Assembly (NCBI GenBank): GCA_021155195.1
Contig: JAJNPV010000030.1
Span: 303,966-367,965 of the forward strand
Length of the DNA stretch: 64,000 nt
Source of the DNA: Ohtaekwangia sp.
GTDB taxonomy: Bacteria > Bacteroidota > Bacteroidia > Cytophagales > Cyclobacteriaceae
Direction of reading: 5' to 3'
A model generated the notes under the pieces. The model was not told where the DNA came from and searched no databases. It saw nothing but the letters and a program-made list of their open reading frames with translations. Each line of letters begins with the position of its first letter. The stretch's first letter is position 1. Both the position numbers and the translations under genes were made by a program. Shown here one piece after another: positions 26,079-34,914 of this stretch.

Positions 26079-27995
26079 ATGAACTTAGACCTTACTCTTC
26101 GCACTGAAATACAGAAAGCCGTTATTGCACTATTCAATCAAACGATAGAGCAATTGCAACTGCAACCTACTAATGTTGAGTTTGAAGGTTCGCATACATT
26201 GGTGTGTTTTCCATTAACTAAAATCTCAAAGAAGGGGCCTGAAGAAACTGCGCGGTTGGTGGGTGACTATTTACAAACTAATTCAGGAATCGTTAGCCGC
26301 TTTAATGTAGTGAAAGGTTTTTTGAATTTGGTAATCAGCGATGCAGTTTGGATTCAGGTGTTCGAATCGATTTTCGCGCAAGCAAATTATGGAATAGCAG
26401 AACCAACTGGGCGTGAGGTGATGGTGGAGTATTCTTCCCCCAACACGAACAAGCCTTTGCACTTAGGGCACTTACGAAATAATTTTTTGGGCTACTCGGT
26501 TGCTGAGATTTATAAAGCGATTGGCTATACCGTTCATAAAGTACAAATCATAAACGACCGCGGCATACACATCTGCAAAAGTATGGCTGCGTGGAAATTA
26601 TTTGGCAATGGCGAAACTCCTGAAAGCAGTGGTTTGAAAGGTGATAAGTTGGTTGGTAAATATTATGTGGAGTTTGATAGAAAACACAAAGAACAACTTC
26701 AAGTCATTTACAGGAAGGTTATTAACTACGATAATTATTCAGATTTAACAAAAGACGGAGAGCTCATTGTTAGAAACTTAGTTCAAGGATTAAGACAAGT
26801 TGAACTCGTAGATGACCCTAAGGGGCTTTTTCACAAGAAAGAAGTTGATTTAATTTCTCAAATTTTTGAAAATCTGGAGAGCAGAACGGAGATAATGCAA
26901 AGCGCCAGTGAGATGCTGCGGAAATGGGAAGCGAAAGATCCAGAAACATTAAAACTCTGGAGCACCATGAACGGCTGGGTATATGCAGGCTTTGATGCTA
27001 CCTACAAACGCATGGGCGTTGACTTTGAAAAGTTATACTATGAATCAACTACTTACTTGTTAGGGAAAGAAGAAGTGTTGCGCGGAGTTGAGCAAGGTGT
27101 GTTCTTCAAAAAAGAAGATGGCTCGGTTTGGGTTGATCTTACAGCTGATGGTCTCGATCAAAAAGTATTGTTGCGCAGTGATGGCACTTCGGTGTATATG
27201 ACTCAGGATATAGGTACTGCCATTTTACGTTTCCGCGATTTCCCAAAAATAGAAGGTCAAGTTTATACTGTGGGTAACGAACAGGAGTATCACTTCAAAG
27301 TGTTGTTTTTGATTTTGGGTAAGCTCGGTTATGAATGGGCTAAGAAATGTTATCATCTCTCCTATGGCATGGTTGATCTGCCAACAGGCAAAATGAAAAG
27401 TCGTGAAGGCACCGTGGTGGATGCTGATGATTTGATGCAAGAAATGGTAGAAGAAGCCGATAAGCAAACCAAGGAGTTGGGTAAGATTGATGAGCTAAGT
27501 GCCGAGGAAGTAAGTGATCTGGCCGAAATGATTGGCCTGGGTGCGTTGAAATTCTTTTTACTGAAAGTTGATCCTAAAAAACGAATGATGTTCGATCCGA
27601 GTGAATCGATACAATTGCAAGGTCATACCGGTCCATTCATTCAATATACTCATGCGCGTATAAAATCTATTTTACGCAAAGCGGAGTCGATGAATATTAC
27701 CCCTGCTGTTGCGGATGTTAAATCGTTGGAGCCCGCTGAACGCGAAGTGATTTTTAAAATCAATCAATACACAAACAAATTACAGGAAGCTGCGCGTGAA
27801 TACTCACCCGCTTTGATTGCCAACTATGCCTATGAGTTGGCAAAGGAATACAATCAGTTTTACCAAGCCATTCCTATTTTCAACGAAAGTGATCCTGCTA
27901 AACTGAAATTCAGAATCGCTTTTTCAAAAGTTACTGCCAGCACAATCGAGAAAGCAATGTCCTTGTTGGGTATCAGAGTGCCTGAAAGAATGTAA
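26079..27995 (+). CDS. argS: Arginyl-tRNA synthetase with an internal insertion
   Basis: Class I enzyme charging tRNA-Arg. Order of parts: N-terminal Add-1-type tRNA-binding domain (about 1-105), Rossmann core with the HIGH motif H128-L-G-H131 in NTNKPLHLGHLRNN, the KMSKS-like GKMKSREG (about 437-444), and a C-terminal anticodon-binding DALR domain ending PERM. Between EFD200 and EML280 there are about 77 residues where relatives in this phylum have about 29. The extra segment (around 207-272, from QVIYRKVINYDNY to ENLESRTEI) is in frame and AT-rich. Activity is probably kept, since all motifs are intact. The start follows five bases after the GxxExxY cassette. Confidence 0.95.
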   Translation: MNLDLTLRTEIQKAVIALFNQTIEQLQLQPTNVEFEGSHTLVCFPLTKISKKGPEETARLVGDYLQTNSGIVSRFNVVKGFLNLVISDAVWIQVFESIFAQANYGIAEPTGREVMVEYSSPNTNKPLHLGHLRNNFLGYSVAEIYKAIGYTVHKVQIINDRGIHICKSMAAWKLFGNGETPESSGLKGDKLVGKYYVEFDRKHKEQLQVIYRKVINYDNYSDLTKDGELIVRNLVQGLRQVELVDDPKGLFHKKEVDLISQIFENLESRTEIMQSASEMLRKWEAKDPETLKLWSTMNGWVYAGFDATYKRMGVDFEKLYYESTTYLLGKEEVLRGVEQGVFFKKEDGSVWVDLTADGLDQKVLLRSDGTSVYMTQDIGTAILRFRDFPKIEGQVYTVGNEQEYHFKVLFLILGKLGYEWAKKCYHLSYGMVDLPTGKMKSREGTVVDADDLMQEMVEEADKQTKELGKIDELSAEEVSDLAEMIGLGALKFFLLKVDPKKRMMFDPSESIQLQGHTGPFIQYTHARIKSILRKAESMNITPAVADVKSLEPAEREVIFKINQYTNKLQEAAREYSPALIANYAYELAKEYNQFYQAIPIFNESDPAKLKFRIAFSKVTASTIEKAMSLLGIRVPERM

Positions 27996-28025
27996 CTTTG
28001 GAGAGTTAGTAGATTAAACCAATCC

Positions 28026-28559
28026 ATGAACTATTTACTCCATGGGCAGCAAACGGAAAGGTTGAACTTCCGATCTGTTCTTGAATCAGATTACGATGTC
28101 TGGTTGAGATTTTTTCAAGATCCCAACACCTCACTTCATTGGGTGGAAGAAAAAGAATCCGCAGAAGATGCGTGTAGAAATTGGTACCTGAAACAAGCTT
28201 GGCGTTACAAAAACAATATGGGCGGCATGAATGCATTGATTGAGAAATCATGTGGCCAGCTAATTGGTCATGCAGGGTTACTGGTGCAAACAGTAGATGA
28301 GATAACTGAATTGGAGATTGGCTATTCATTGTTACCTGAATTCTGGGGAAAGGGTTATGCAATTGAAGCGGCAGAGAAATGTAAAAATTTTGCTTTTGAA
28401 AATAATTTAGCCGAATCGCTGATATCCATTATTAGCCTTACAAACCTACCTTCTCAAAAGGTGGCATTAAAAAACGGAATGGTGATTCAGAAGCAGACGC
28501 TCTATAAAGGGAATCAAGTTTACATTTTTAGGATAAACAAAGGAAATTTGGGCCGATGA
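28026..28559 (+). CDS. GNAT N-acetyltransferase, RimJ/RimL type
   Basis: 177-residue acetyl-CoA-dependent acetyltransferase. The opening TERLNFRSVLESDYDVWLRFF, the central strand ITELEIGYSLLPEFWGKGYA with the pyrophosphate loop and the Q/G-x-G-x-A-like helix start, and NLPSQKVALKNGM are typical of the RimJ/RimL-like group acting on protein or amino-acid amines. The substrate is unknown. It follows argS by 30 bases on the same strand and may share its transcript. Confidence 0.88.
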   Translation: MNYLLHGQQTERLNFRSVLESDYDVWLRFFQDPNTSLHWVEEKESAEDACRNWYLKQAWRYKNNMGGMNALIEKSCGQLIGHAGLLVQTVDEITELEIGYSLLPEFWGKGYAIEAAEKCKNFAFENNLAESLISIISLTNLPSQKVALKNGMVIQKQTLYKGNQVYIFRINKGNLGR

Positions 28560-28634
28560 ACAGTCGAGATCAATTTTTAAAGAATTGCTAAACTATAATC
28601 TGTAATTTGTGTTCTCTTTAAAAACCAATCTATT

Positions 28635-29120
28635 ATGAAAGCCGCAATCTTATTCCTTCTTATGTTACCGATAGCAAATCTTTACGATTTTAAAATTGAC
28701 TCAATCGATGGAAAACAGATTGACTTCAATCAGTACAAAGGAAAAACGTTGTTAATTGTTAACACCGCTTCGAAGTGCGGCTATACTCCGCAATATGAGG
28801 AGCTACAGAAATTACATGAACTCTATGGCAGCAAAGTGACCATTCTTGGATTTCCGGCCAATAATTTTGGTGGCCAAGAACCCGGTACTAATCTTCAGAT
28901 TGCTGAGTTTTGCAAAGCAAACTATGGAGTTACATTTCAAATGTTTGAAAAGATCTCTGTGAAAGGTGAAGATCAGCATCCTCTATATGCCTGGTTAAAA
29001 GAAAAAACAGGTGAAGAGCCAAGCTGGAATTTTTGCAAGTATCTGGTGAAGCCGGATGGAACCGTTAAGTTCTTTAAGTCATCTGTAAAACCCATGGAGA
29101 TAGCTGCTGAGCTAAAATAA
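28635..29120 (+). CDS. Glutathione peroxidase family thiol peroxidase (first of tandem pair)
   Basis: Reduces hydroperoxides with a catalytic cysteine; proteins of this cysteine type usually take electrons from thioredoxin rather than glutathione. Catalytic C48 is in NTASKCGYT, with Gln81 in FPANNFGGQEPG and Trp131 in SWNF completing the usual active site, and C93 in EFCKANYG as a plausible resolving Cys. A hydrophobic N-terminus (MKAAILFLLMLPIA) suggests export. 161 residues. The next gene is a second copy three bases away. Confidence 0.93.
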   Translation: MKAAILFLLMLPIANLYDFKIDSIDGKQIDFNQYKGKTLLIVNTASKCGYTPQYEELQKLHELYGSKVTILGFPANNFGGQEPGTNLQIAEFCKANYGVTFQMFEKISVKGEDQHPLYAWLKEKTGEEPSWNFCKYLVKPDGTVKFFKSSVKPMEIAAELK

Positions 29121-29123
29121 GTT

Positions 29124-29678
29124 GTGAAAATAAAATCGATAATAATAATCATAAGCGTTATGGGTATTGCCGCATTCTTAGCCAATAAATTATCAAGCAA
29201 GTCACCGTCAGGTCCTGTTGCAAATTCTATCTATGATTTTAAGATTAACGGACTGGATGGTAAAGAAATTGATTTTGCTAACTACAAAGGGAAGAAATTA
29301 CTAATTGTTAATACAGCATCTAAATGCGGTAAGACACCCCAATATGCCGGGCTTGAAAAATTACACGAGCAATTTGGTAAACAAGTAAACGTATTAGGGT
29401 TTCCGGCTAATAATTTCCTTTGGCAGGAACCCGGTACAAGCGAAGAAATTGCAGCTTTCTGCGAAAGAAACTATGGCGTACAATTTCAAATGTTTGAAAA
29501 AGTTTCAGTAAAAGGTGGAGATCAGCATCCACTTTACCAATGGTTGGAATCCCAAACTGGCAAACACCCAGATTGGAACTTTGCTAAATTTCTTGTGAGT
29601 GAGGATGGTAAAACTGTAACGTTCTTTAACTCAAGCGTGCAGCCATTGGATAACTCGATAATATCTGCTTTGAAGTAA
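29124..29678 (+). CDS. Glutathione peroxidase family thiol peroxidase (second of tandem pair)
   Basis: Paralogue of the preceding gene, starting with GTG three bases after its stop, so the two form an operon. It has an N-terminal hydrophobic segment (about 5-20, IIIIISVMGIAAFLA) that looks like a membrane anchor, then the peroxidase domain with C68 in NTASKCGKT, Q101 and a WNF motif. The loop around the glutamine reads FLWQEPG instead of FGGQEPG, a change next to the active site. The pair may protect membrane or periplasm; different anchoring suggests a division of labour. Confidence 0.92.
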   Translation: MKIKSIIIIISVMGIAAFLANKLSSKSPSGPVANSIYDFKINGLDGKEIDFANYKGKKLLIVNTASKCGKTPQYAGLEKLHEQFGKQVNVLGFPANNFLWQEPGTSEEIAAFCERNYGVQFQMFEKVSVKGGDQHPLYQWLESQTGKHPDWNFAKFLVSEDGKTVTFFNSSVQPLDNSIISALK

Positions 29679-29792
29679 TTCAACTGTAAGATTAGTCAGT
29701 TTATCGACAATTAGTGTTTTGCTTGATATAAGAACTAATCTTTGGTGTCATTTTCGAGTCTAACTACCATTAATAACTAAGTATAAAAAATT

Positions 29793-30557
29793 ATGGAAAA
29801 GATCCTTGGGTTTATAGTGTTATCCGTTCTTTGGTTGGCTTGTAGCAATGATGATAAAACAGCGCACCTTCATGTTAGGCTTACGGATGCCCCCGGTGAT
29901 TATGAAGAAGTGAATATTGATATTCAAAGTGTAGAGGTTCATAATTCTGATGGAAATTCATCAGATGGATGGAAAACTCTGGATGTTGAAAAAGGCGTTT
30001 ATAACATTCTTGAGTTAAGCAATGGATTAGATACTTTATTGGCAACCGCAGAATTACCAGCAGGAAGAATTTCACAAATTCGCCTTAAACTGGGTTCAAA
30101 CAACAGTGTAAAAATCGGAGGCGTTATAAGACCACTTTCAACGCCAAGTGCTCAACAGGCAGGTCTTAAATTAAATCTTCACGCTGATCTAACCGAAGGG
30201 ATCACCTACACGGTAACATTAGATTTTGATGCCGCACGCTCAATTGTGGAGCGTGGAAATGGAACCTTTAGTTTGAAACCTGTGATCCGAGCTTTGGAAG
30301 AAGCCACCAGTGGTGCTATAAAAGGAACAATTACTCCTGTTGAAGCTATGCCTGCTGTTTTTGCCATCACGGGAACTGATACGGTAGCTACAGCTTATAC
30401 AGATGAAATGGGTAAGTTCATTTTGCGCGGTGTTCCTTCAGGATCTTATACAGTAAGTTTTAATCCTAAAGAAGGTCTTGCGCCTAAGCAAAGTGAAAAC
30501 GTAACAGTAACTATTGGTAGTGTTACTGATTTAGGTACAATAACCATTCAACAGTAA
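29793..30557 (+). CDS. DUF4382 lipoprotein with a carboxypeptidase-regulatory-like domain
   Basis: 254-residue lipoprotein: signal ending in LWLAC (Cys17) followed by SNDDK. A DUF4382 domain (about 26-165) opens LHVRLTDAPGDYEEVNIDI and contains DGWKTLD, GVYNILEL and LPAGRISQIRLKLG. It is followed by a beta-sandwich of the carboxypeptidase-regulatory type (about 172-254, GAIKGTITPVEAM to GKFILRGVPSGSYTV). It is probably a surface or periplasmic protein with structural or binding function; no catalytic residues are seen. It ends in a clear terminator and converges on the permease gene. Confidence 0.87.
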   Translation: MEKILGFIVLSVLWLACSNDDKTAHLHVRLTDAPGDYEEVNIDIQSVEVHNSDGNSSDGWKTLDVEKGVYNILELSNGLDTLLATAELPAGRISQIRLKLGSNNSVKIGGVIRPLSTPSAQQAGLKLNLHADLTEGITYTVTLDFDAARSIVERGNGTFSLKPVIRALEEATSGAIKGTITPVEAMPAVFAITGTDTVATAYTDEMGKFILRGVPSGSYTVSFNPKEGLAPKQSENVTVTIGSVTDLGTITIQQ

Positions 30558-30578
30558 TACTAATTGTAACCATTTTAT

Positions 30579-30610
30579 AAAGAGGCTGCAAATACAGCCT
30601 CTTTCTTTTT
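30579..30610 (+). terminator. Terminator after the DUF4382 gene
   Basis: Perfect 10-bp stem AAAGAGGCTG / CAGCCTCTTT with a 6-base loop, followed by CTTTTT. It could also stop the converging permease transcript. Confidence 0.9.
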
Positions 30611-30638
30611 ATTGCGAGATTGAATGAAAACTTTAACA

Positions 30639-32006
30639 TCAATCAAACTTAATTGCCTGTATTGGATTGATGCGCGTAATGAACCGGGTTGGTAAAAGCA
30701 GTACTAACAACACGGTAAAAAATACGATCAGATTTAATATGATTATGGTTCCCCAGTTCCATTGAATGGGAACATATTCCATGTAGTAATCGTGTGGATT
30801 TAACGAAATGAGTTTAAACTTATCTTGAAGCAAGCAAAGTCCCAGCCCAACCGCATTGCCCCACAAAAGACCTTTCACAATCAGGCTCATGCCATTATAT
30901 AAAAATACAGACCGGATAAATCTATCCTGAGCACCCATTGCTTTTAAAATTCCTACCATAGGTGTACGCTCCATAACCAGAATTAAAATCACAGAAATCA
31001 TATTTACGCACACTACTACCAGAATTACAATAAGCAAAATTTTTACTTGTCGTTTAATCAAATCAAGCCACTCAAAAACGTTATAGAATTTTTCACGAAC
31101 CGTTTCTAAATGCAAATCATAGTCAATGGATTCGCCAATTTGGTAAGCTGATTCTTCCATGGCTACTTTATCAAAGTCAAATTTATAATCAAGGATAGCG
31201 CCAATAGTTCCAAAAAATTTATTTGATTCTTCTGGGTTATCTATAATACCTTCTTTTATTCGCGACAGATAATCTGAAAAATCAACTCGCCATAATTGAA
31301 AAGCGTTGAATGAGTTCAGATCAATCTGAACTTCTAGTCCACCTGCCTGATTGGGAGTCCAGTCATTTAAACGTTGCACCAATCCGATGTCACCAATAAT
31401 TACTTTGCTGTCAAAATAATCGGATAAGTTGGTTTCATAAATTCCACTCACCCTCAATCTGCGGAAGCGCGGTGGATTTTGAAAAAAGTGAACGACTATA
31501 TTATCTCCTGTTTTAGCATTTATTTTATCAGCAATTACGCGACTCAACAACACATCATTTGAGTAAGAGGAATCATTGAAGTGAATGAACTCACCCTCCA
31601 ATAAACTCTCTTTAAATTGAGAGATATTAAAACTTTTTCCCACCCCTTTAAACACAATACCCAACACTTCGTCATCTGTCTTGATAAGTCCTGCTTTATG
31701 ACTGAACTCCTGAACGTGCGTTACAAATCCAAACTGCGATGGATCTTTATATAAAGGGATTTGAAAATCAAAGGGCTGTTCCTCCACTGCATTGCTCATG
31801 GTATACTTTGTAACAAGCAGGTGATTACTGAAGCTATAGATACGGTTCTTCACACCCGACTGAAACCCCTGCATAATTAGGAATGAAACAATTGCTGCCG
31901 CCAATCCAATCGCAATACTGGCAATTGCAATTTTATGAATAATGGATGAAAAGCTATCGCCCTGCGGTTGCCTGATTCTTTTTGATACGAAGTACGAAAG
32001 GTTCAA
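30639..32006 (-). CDS. FtsX/LolE-type ABC transporter permease
   Basis: 455-residue inner-membrane permease of the MacB/LolCE superfamily. TM1 (about 24-46) is followed by a periplasmic MacB-PCD-type domain (about 47-310), and three C-terminal helices carry the FtsX signature, with VMERTPMVGILKAMGAQDRFIRSVFLY before the last two. These proteins work with a separate ATPase in lipoprotein sorting or mechanical signalling across the envelope; no ATPase gene is beside it here. The frame opens with TTG at 32006 and no in-frame ATG lies immediately upstream, so a TTG start is assumed. Confidence 0.9.
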   Translation of the reverse strand: MNLSYFVSKRIRQPQGDSFSSIIHKIAIASIAIGLAAAIVSFLIMQGFQSGVKNRIYSFSNHLLVTKYTMSNAVEEQPFDFQIPLYKDPSQFGFVTHVQEFSHKAGLIKTDDEVLGIVFKGVGKSFNISQFKESLLEGEFIHFNDSSYSNDVLLSRVIADKINAKTGDNIVVHFFQNPPRFRRLRVSGIYETNLSDYFDSKVIIGDIGLVQRLNDWTPNQAGGLEVQIDLNSFNAFQLWRVDFSDYLSRIKEGIIDNPEESNKFFGTIGAILDYKFDFDKVAMEESAYQIGESIDYDLHLETVREKFYNVFEWLDLIKRQVKILLIVILVVVCVNMISVILILVMERTPMVGILKAMGAQDRFIRSVFLYNGMSLIVKGLLWGNAVGLGLCLLQDKFKLISLNPHDYYMEYVPIQWNWGTIIILNLIVFFTVLLVLLLPTRFITRINPIQAIKFD

Positions 32007-32048
32007 GGAATGGCTTAATTTTGGATATTAGGCTAAAAATAAAAAGAA

Positions 32049-33203
32049 ATGGTCAGGTTCTTAGTATTCACATTTTTCCTTTGCACAATTCTTTCATGCC
32101 AGGCACAGAAGAAAAGTCATTTAGTGCTGGGTGCTGAGCAAACTACAGAGATAACTACACTACTAAAAGGCAAACGCGTTGGCTTGGTGGTGAATAACAC
32201 CGCTATGGTTGGGCAAACCCATCTGGCTGATACGCTTAAAAGTCTGGGTGTAAATCTGGTGCGCATATTCGGTCCTGAACATGGATTTCGTGGCGATGCT
32301 GCCGATGGAGAACTAGTTAAAGATAGCGTTGATCATAAAACAGGTGTACCTGTAATTTCTCTTTATGGAAGGAACAAAAAAGCTACACCCGCTCAATTAA
32401 AAGGATTGGATGTACTTGTATTTGATATTCAGGATGTAGGTGCTCGTTTTTACACGTACATAAGTACTCTCCATTATTTAATGGAGGCTTGTGCTGAGAA
32501 TGGAAAGAAATTAATTGTGCTGGATCGTCCCAATCCTAATGGTAGTTATGTAGACGGCCCTATTTTACAACCCGAATTAAAATCTTTTGTAGGAATGCAC
32601 CCCATTCCAATAACACACGGCATGACGATAGGAGAATATGCATTAATGATTAATGGAGAAGGTTGGTTGGAAGGTGGTGTGAAATGTGAGCTCCAAATCA
32701 TTAAAATGAAAAACTGGAAACATGATGATGATTATTCTCTTCCTGTAAAGCCAAGTCCAAACTTACCCAACGATCAGGCAATCCGTTTGTATCCATCCAT
32801 CTGTTTGTTTGAGGGAACTAATATTAGTCTTGGCCGCGGAACACAAACACCTTTCTTGATTTTAGGCAGTCCGTTATTGAAAGACATGCCTTTTCAATTC
32901 ACCCCGGTTCCGATTAAAGGGATGTCCCTTGAACCTCCTTTAAAAAATCAATTGTGCTATGGAATGGATTTGAGAGCTGTGCCCGTTGAACGAAAAGTGG
33001 ATTTGAAATACGTGCTGATGTTTTACAAAATGTATCCTGAAAAGGAGAAATTCTTTACCTCCTATTTTAATACGCTGGCTGGCACAACAGTTTTAAAACA
33101 ACAAATTATTGATGGACTTACTGAAGATGAGATTCGAGCGAGTTGGAAGCCGGGCTTAGATGCTTTTAAAACCAAACGCGCTAAGTATTTGTTGTATCCC
33201 TAA
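32049..33203 (+). CDS. namZ: NamZ-type exo-beta-N-acetylmuramidase (DUF1343)
   Basis: 384-residue exported hydrolase of the DUF1343/NamZ family, which removes terminal N-acetylmuramic acid from peptidoglycan fragments. The signal peptide ends in a lipobox-like ILSC (Cys17). Family marks are IFGPEHGFRGDAADGE, VFDIQDVGARFYTYI, VLDRPNPNG, HGMTIGEYALM and FEGTNISLGRGT. It suggests wall turnover or MurNAc salvage; the partner NagZ and MurNAc kinase are not in this window. It is divergent from the permease gene, and TAATTTTG (32016-32023) in the short gap resembles a -7 element. Confidence 0.92.
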   Translation: MVRFLVFTFFLCTILSCQAQKKSHLVLGAEQTTEITTLLKGKRVGLVVNNTAMVGQTHLADTLKSLGVNLVRIFGPEHGFRGDAADGELVKDSVDHKTGVPVISLYGRNKKATPAQLKGLDVLVFDIQDVGARFYTYISTLHYLMEACAENGKKLIVLDRPNPNGSYVDGPILQPELKSFVGMHPIPITHGMTIGEYALMINGEGWLEGGVKCELQIIKMKNWKHDDDYSLPVKPSPNLPNDQAIRLYPSICLFEGTNISLGRGTQTPFLILGSPLLKDMPFQFTPVPIKGMSLEPPLKNQLCYGMDLRAVPVERKVDLKYVLMFYKMYPEKEKFFTSYFNTLAGTTVLKQQIIDGLTEDEIRASWKPGLDAFKTKRAKYLLYP

Positions 33204-33206
33204 ACT

Positions 33207-33267
33207 GGATTCCTGATGCTGGATACTAGATAAGCTAGGATCGAGCATCCAGAATCCAGAATCCAAT
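33207..33267. repeat. Short palindromic/direct repeat cluster between namZ and nth
   Basis: CTGGAT-type words on the left (CTGGATTCCTGATGCTGGAT) are answered by ATCCAG-type words on the right (GAGCATCCAG, then AATCCAGAATCC), making a fold-back with an internal direct repeat CCAGAAT. It looks like a low-complexity dispersed spacer sequence. Confidence 0.5.
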
Positions 33268-33268
33268 C

Positions 33269-33904
33269 ATGACCAAACAAACTAAAGTAGCAGACATCAT
33301 TCACATCCTTGAAAAGCTGTATCCTAATCCTGCAGTGCCTTTGGATCATAAAGATGCTTATACATTATTGATTTCTGTTTTACTTTCAGCACAGTGTACC
33401 GATGTGCGTGTAAACAAAACTACTCCTTCCCTATTCAAACTTGCCGATAATCCTTACGACATGATTAAGCTTTCGGTAGAAGAAATTCGCGAGATCATAA
33501 AACCATGCGGATTGTCTCCCATGAAGTCGAAAGGAATTTATGGACTTTCAAAAATTTTAATTGAAAAACATAAAGGCCAAGTTCCAAACACCTTCAAAGA
33601 TTTAGAAGAACTTCCAGCCGTAGGTCACAAAACAGCATCGGTAGTAATGACTCAATGGTTTGGATTTCCTGCATTCCCTGTGGATACACACATTCACAGA
33701 CTTGCCTATCGGTGGGGCTTAACCAACGGAAAAAGTGTTGACCAAACTGAACGTGATTTAAAGCGGTTGATTCCGGAAGAAAAATGGAACAAGGCACATC
33801 TGCAGATTATTTATTTTGGTCGGGAATACTGCCCAGCTCGCGGCCATGTTTGGACTGAATGCCCTATCTGCAAAAAGTATCTGCGTAAAGGATTAAGAAA
33901 TTAA
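33269..33904 (+). CDS. nth: Endonuclease III with an altered metal-cluster loop
   Basis: DNA glycosylase/AP lyase for oxidised pyrimidines. The helix-hairpin-helix carries the catalytic lysine K121 in LPAVGHKTASVV, and the catalytic aspartate is D139 in FPVDTHIHRLAYR, matching E. coli K120 and D138. The C-terminal cluster loop is unusual: C188-P-A-R-G-H193-V-W-T-E-C198-P-I-C201, then no further Cys, where the classical pattern is C-x6-C-x2-C-x5-C. The 4Fe-4S cluster may be lost, or His193 may replace a ligand. 211 residues. It lies 26 bases upstream of fmt. Confidence 0.93.
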   Translation: MTKQTKVADIIHILEKLYPNPAVPLDHKDAYTLLISVLLSAQCTDVRVNKTTPSLFKLADNPYDMIKLSVEEIREIIKPCGLSPMKSKGIYGLSKILIEKHKGQVPNTFKDLEELPAVGHKTASVVMTQWFGFPAFPVDTHIHRLAYRWGLTNGKSVDQTERDLKRLIPEEKWNKAHLQIIYFGREYCPARGHVWTECPICKKYLRKGLRN

Positions 33905-33929
33905 TAGTTCAATCCACATCTTTGCAAAA

Positions 33930-34850
33930 ATGAATAGTCTTAGAATCATCTTTATGGGCACTCCTGAGTTTGCAGTGCCTGCTCTTGAAATATTAGTGAA
34001 GAATAAAATCAACGTGGTGGCGGTAATCACTGCTCCTGATAGAACACAAGGTCGTGGTCAAAAATTAAGTTATTCTCCCGTAAAGGAATGCGCCTTGAAG
34101 TACAATTTGCTGGTACTTCAACCTACCAATCTTAAAGCACCCGAATTTTTAGAAGAGCTAAAAAGCTATCAGGCCAACTTACAAATCGTTGTTGCCTTTC
34201 GTATGCTACCAGAATCTGTTTGGGCCATGCCAGCAATTGGCACCTTTAATTTGCATGCTTCCCTGCTTCCTCAGTATAGAGGCGCTGCTCCCATTAATTG
34301 GGCAATTATCAATGGAGAAAAAGAAACCGGTGTTACTACATTCTTTTTAAAACACGAGATTGATACAGGTAGTATTATTTTTCAGGAGAAAGAAATCATA
34401 CACGAAGACGATACAGTGGGAACTCTGTATGAACGATTGATGAAAAAAGGTGCCAGACTCGTTTTAAAAACAGTAAAAGCAATTGAAGCCGATGACTATC
34501 CTTCAATACCACAGCCTCAACACATTGAAGTAAAACATGCTCCTAAAATTTTTAAAGAGACCTGCGAGATTAACTGGAATCAGCCAACCCAAAAGATTAT
34601 TGATTTTGTTCGCGGATTAAGTCCGTACCCGGCAGCGTGGACAAAGTTAAATGATAAGGTGTATAAGATTTTTAAGTGCACTGAGGTTTACAGTCCACAG
34701 TCAACAGTCGACAGTGGTCAGTGTACTACTGACAACAAAACATACCTGCACGTTAAGGCCTCGGATGGTTTCATTTCTATTGATGAATTTCAACCCGAAG
34801 GCAAAAGGCGGATGTCTGTTACAGATTTCTTTAGGGGAAATAAAATTTAA
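33930..34850 (+). CDS. fmt: Methionyl-tRNA formyltransferase with an in-frame repeat insertion
   Basis: Formylates initiator Met-tRNA using 10-formyl-THF. Signatures: FMGTPEFAVPALE at the N-terminus, the active-site N108 and H110 in FNLHASLLPQYRGAAP, and D145 in EIDTGSIIF. The C-terminal OB-like domain (about 205-306) is interrupted after CTEVY by about 15 residues, SPQSTVDSGQCTTDN, encoded by a low-complexity CAGTCCACAG-type sequence otherwise typical of spacers. Reading resumes with KTYLHVKASDGFISIDEFQ, so the protein stays intact at 306 residues. The C-terminal domain helps tRNA binding; a surface-loop insertion is probably tolerated. Confidence 0.95.
   Translation: MNSLRIIFMGTPEFAVPALEILVKNKINVVAVITAPDRTQGRGQKLSYSPVKECALKYNLLVLQPTNLKAPEFLEELKSYQANLQIVVAFRMLPESVWAMPAIGTFNLHASLLPQYRGAAPINWAIINGEKETGVTTFFLKHEIDTGSIIFQEKEIIHEDDTVGTLYERLMKKGARLVLKTVKAIEADDYPSIPQPQHIEVKHAPKIFKETCEINWNQPTQKIIDFVRGLSPYPAAWTKLNDKVYKIFKCTEVYSPQSTVDSGQCTTDNKTYLHVKASDGFISIDEFQPEGKRRMSVTDFFRGNKI
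34690..34733 (+). repeat. Dispersed spacer-type repeat captured inside fmt
   Basis: CAGTCCACAGTCAACAGTCG then ACAGTGGTCAGTGTACTACT: alternating CAGT / ACAG words over about 44 bases, wholly within the fmt reading frame and in frame. The composition contrasts with the rest of fmt. Confidence 0.6.
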
Positions 34851-34914
34851 TCCGTGATAAGAACATCCCAAAACAGGTTTAAAAATCGGTAATTTAGCGG
34901 GCGAATTCCTGAAC

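Noticed and set aside
26700..26900. Intein or homing endonuclease in ArgS
   Set aside because: The inserted block is far too short and lacks the Cys/Ser start, His-Asn end and LAGLIDADG motifs.
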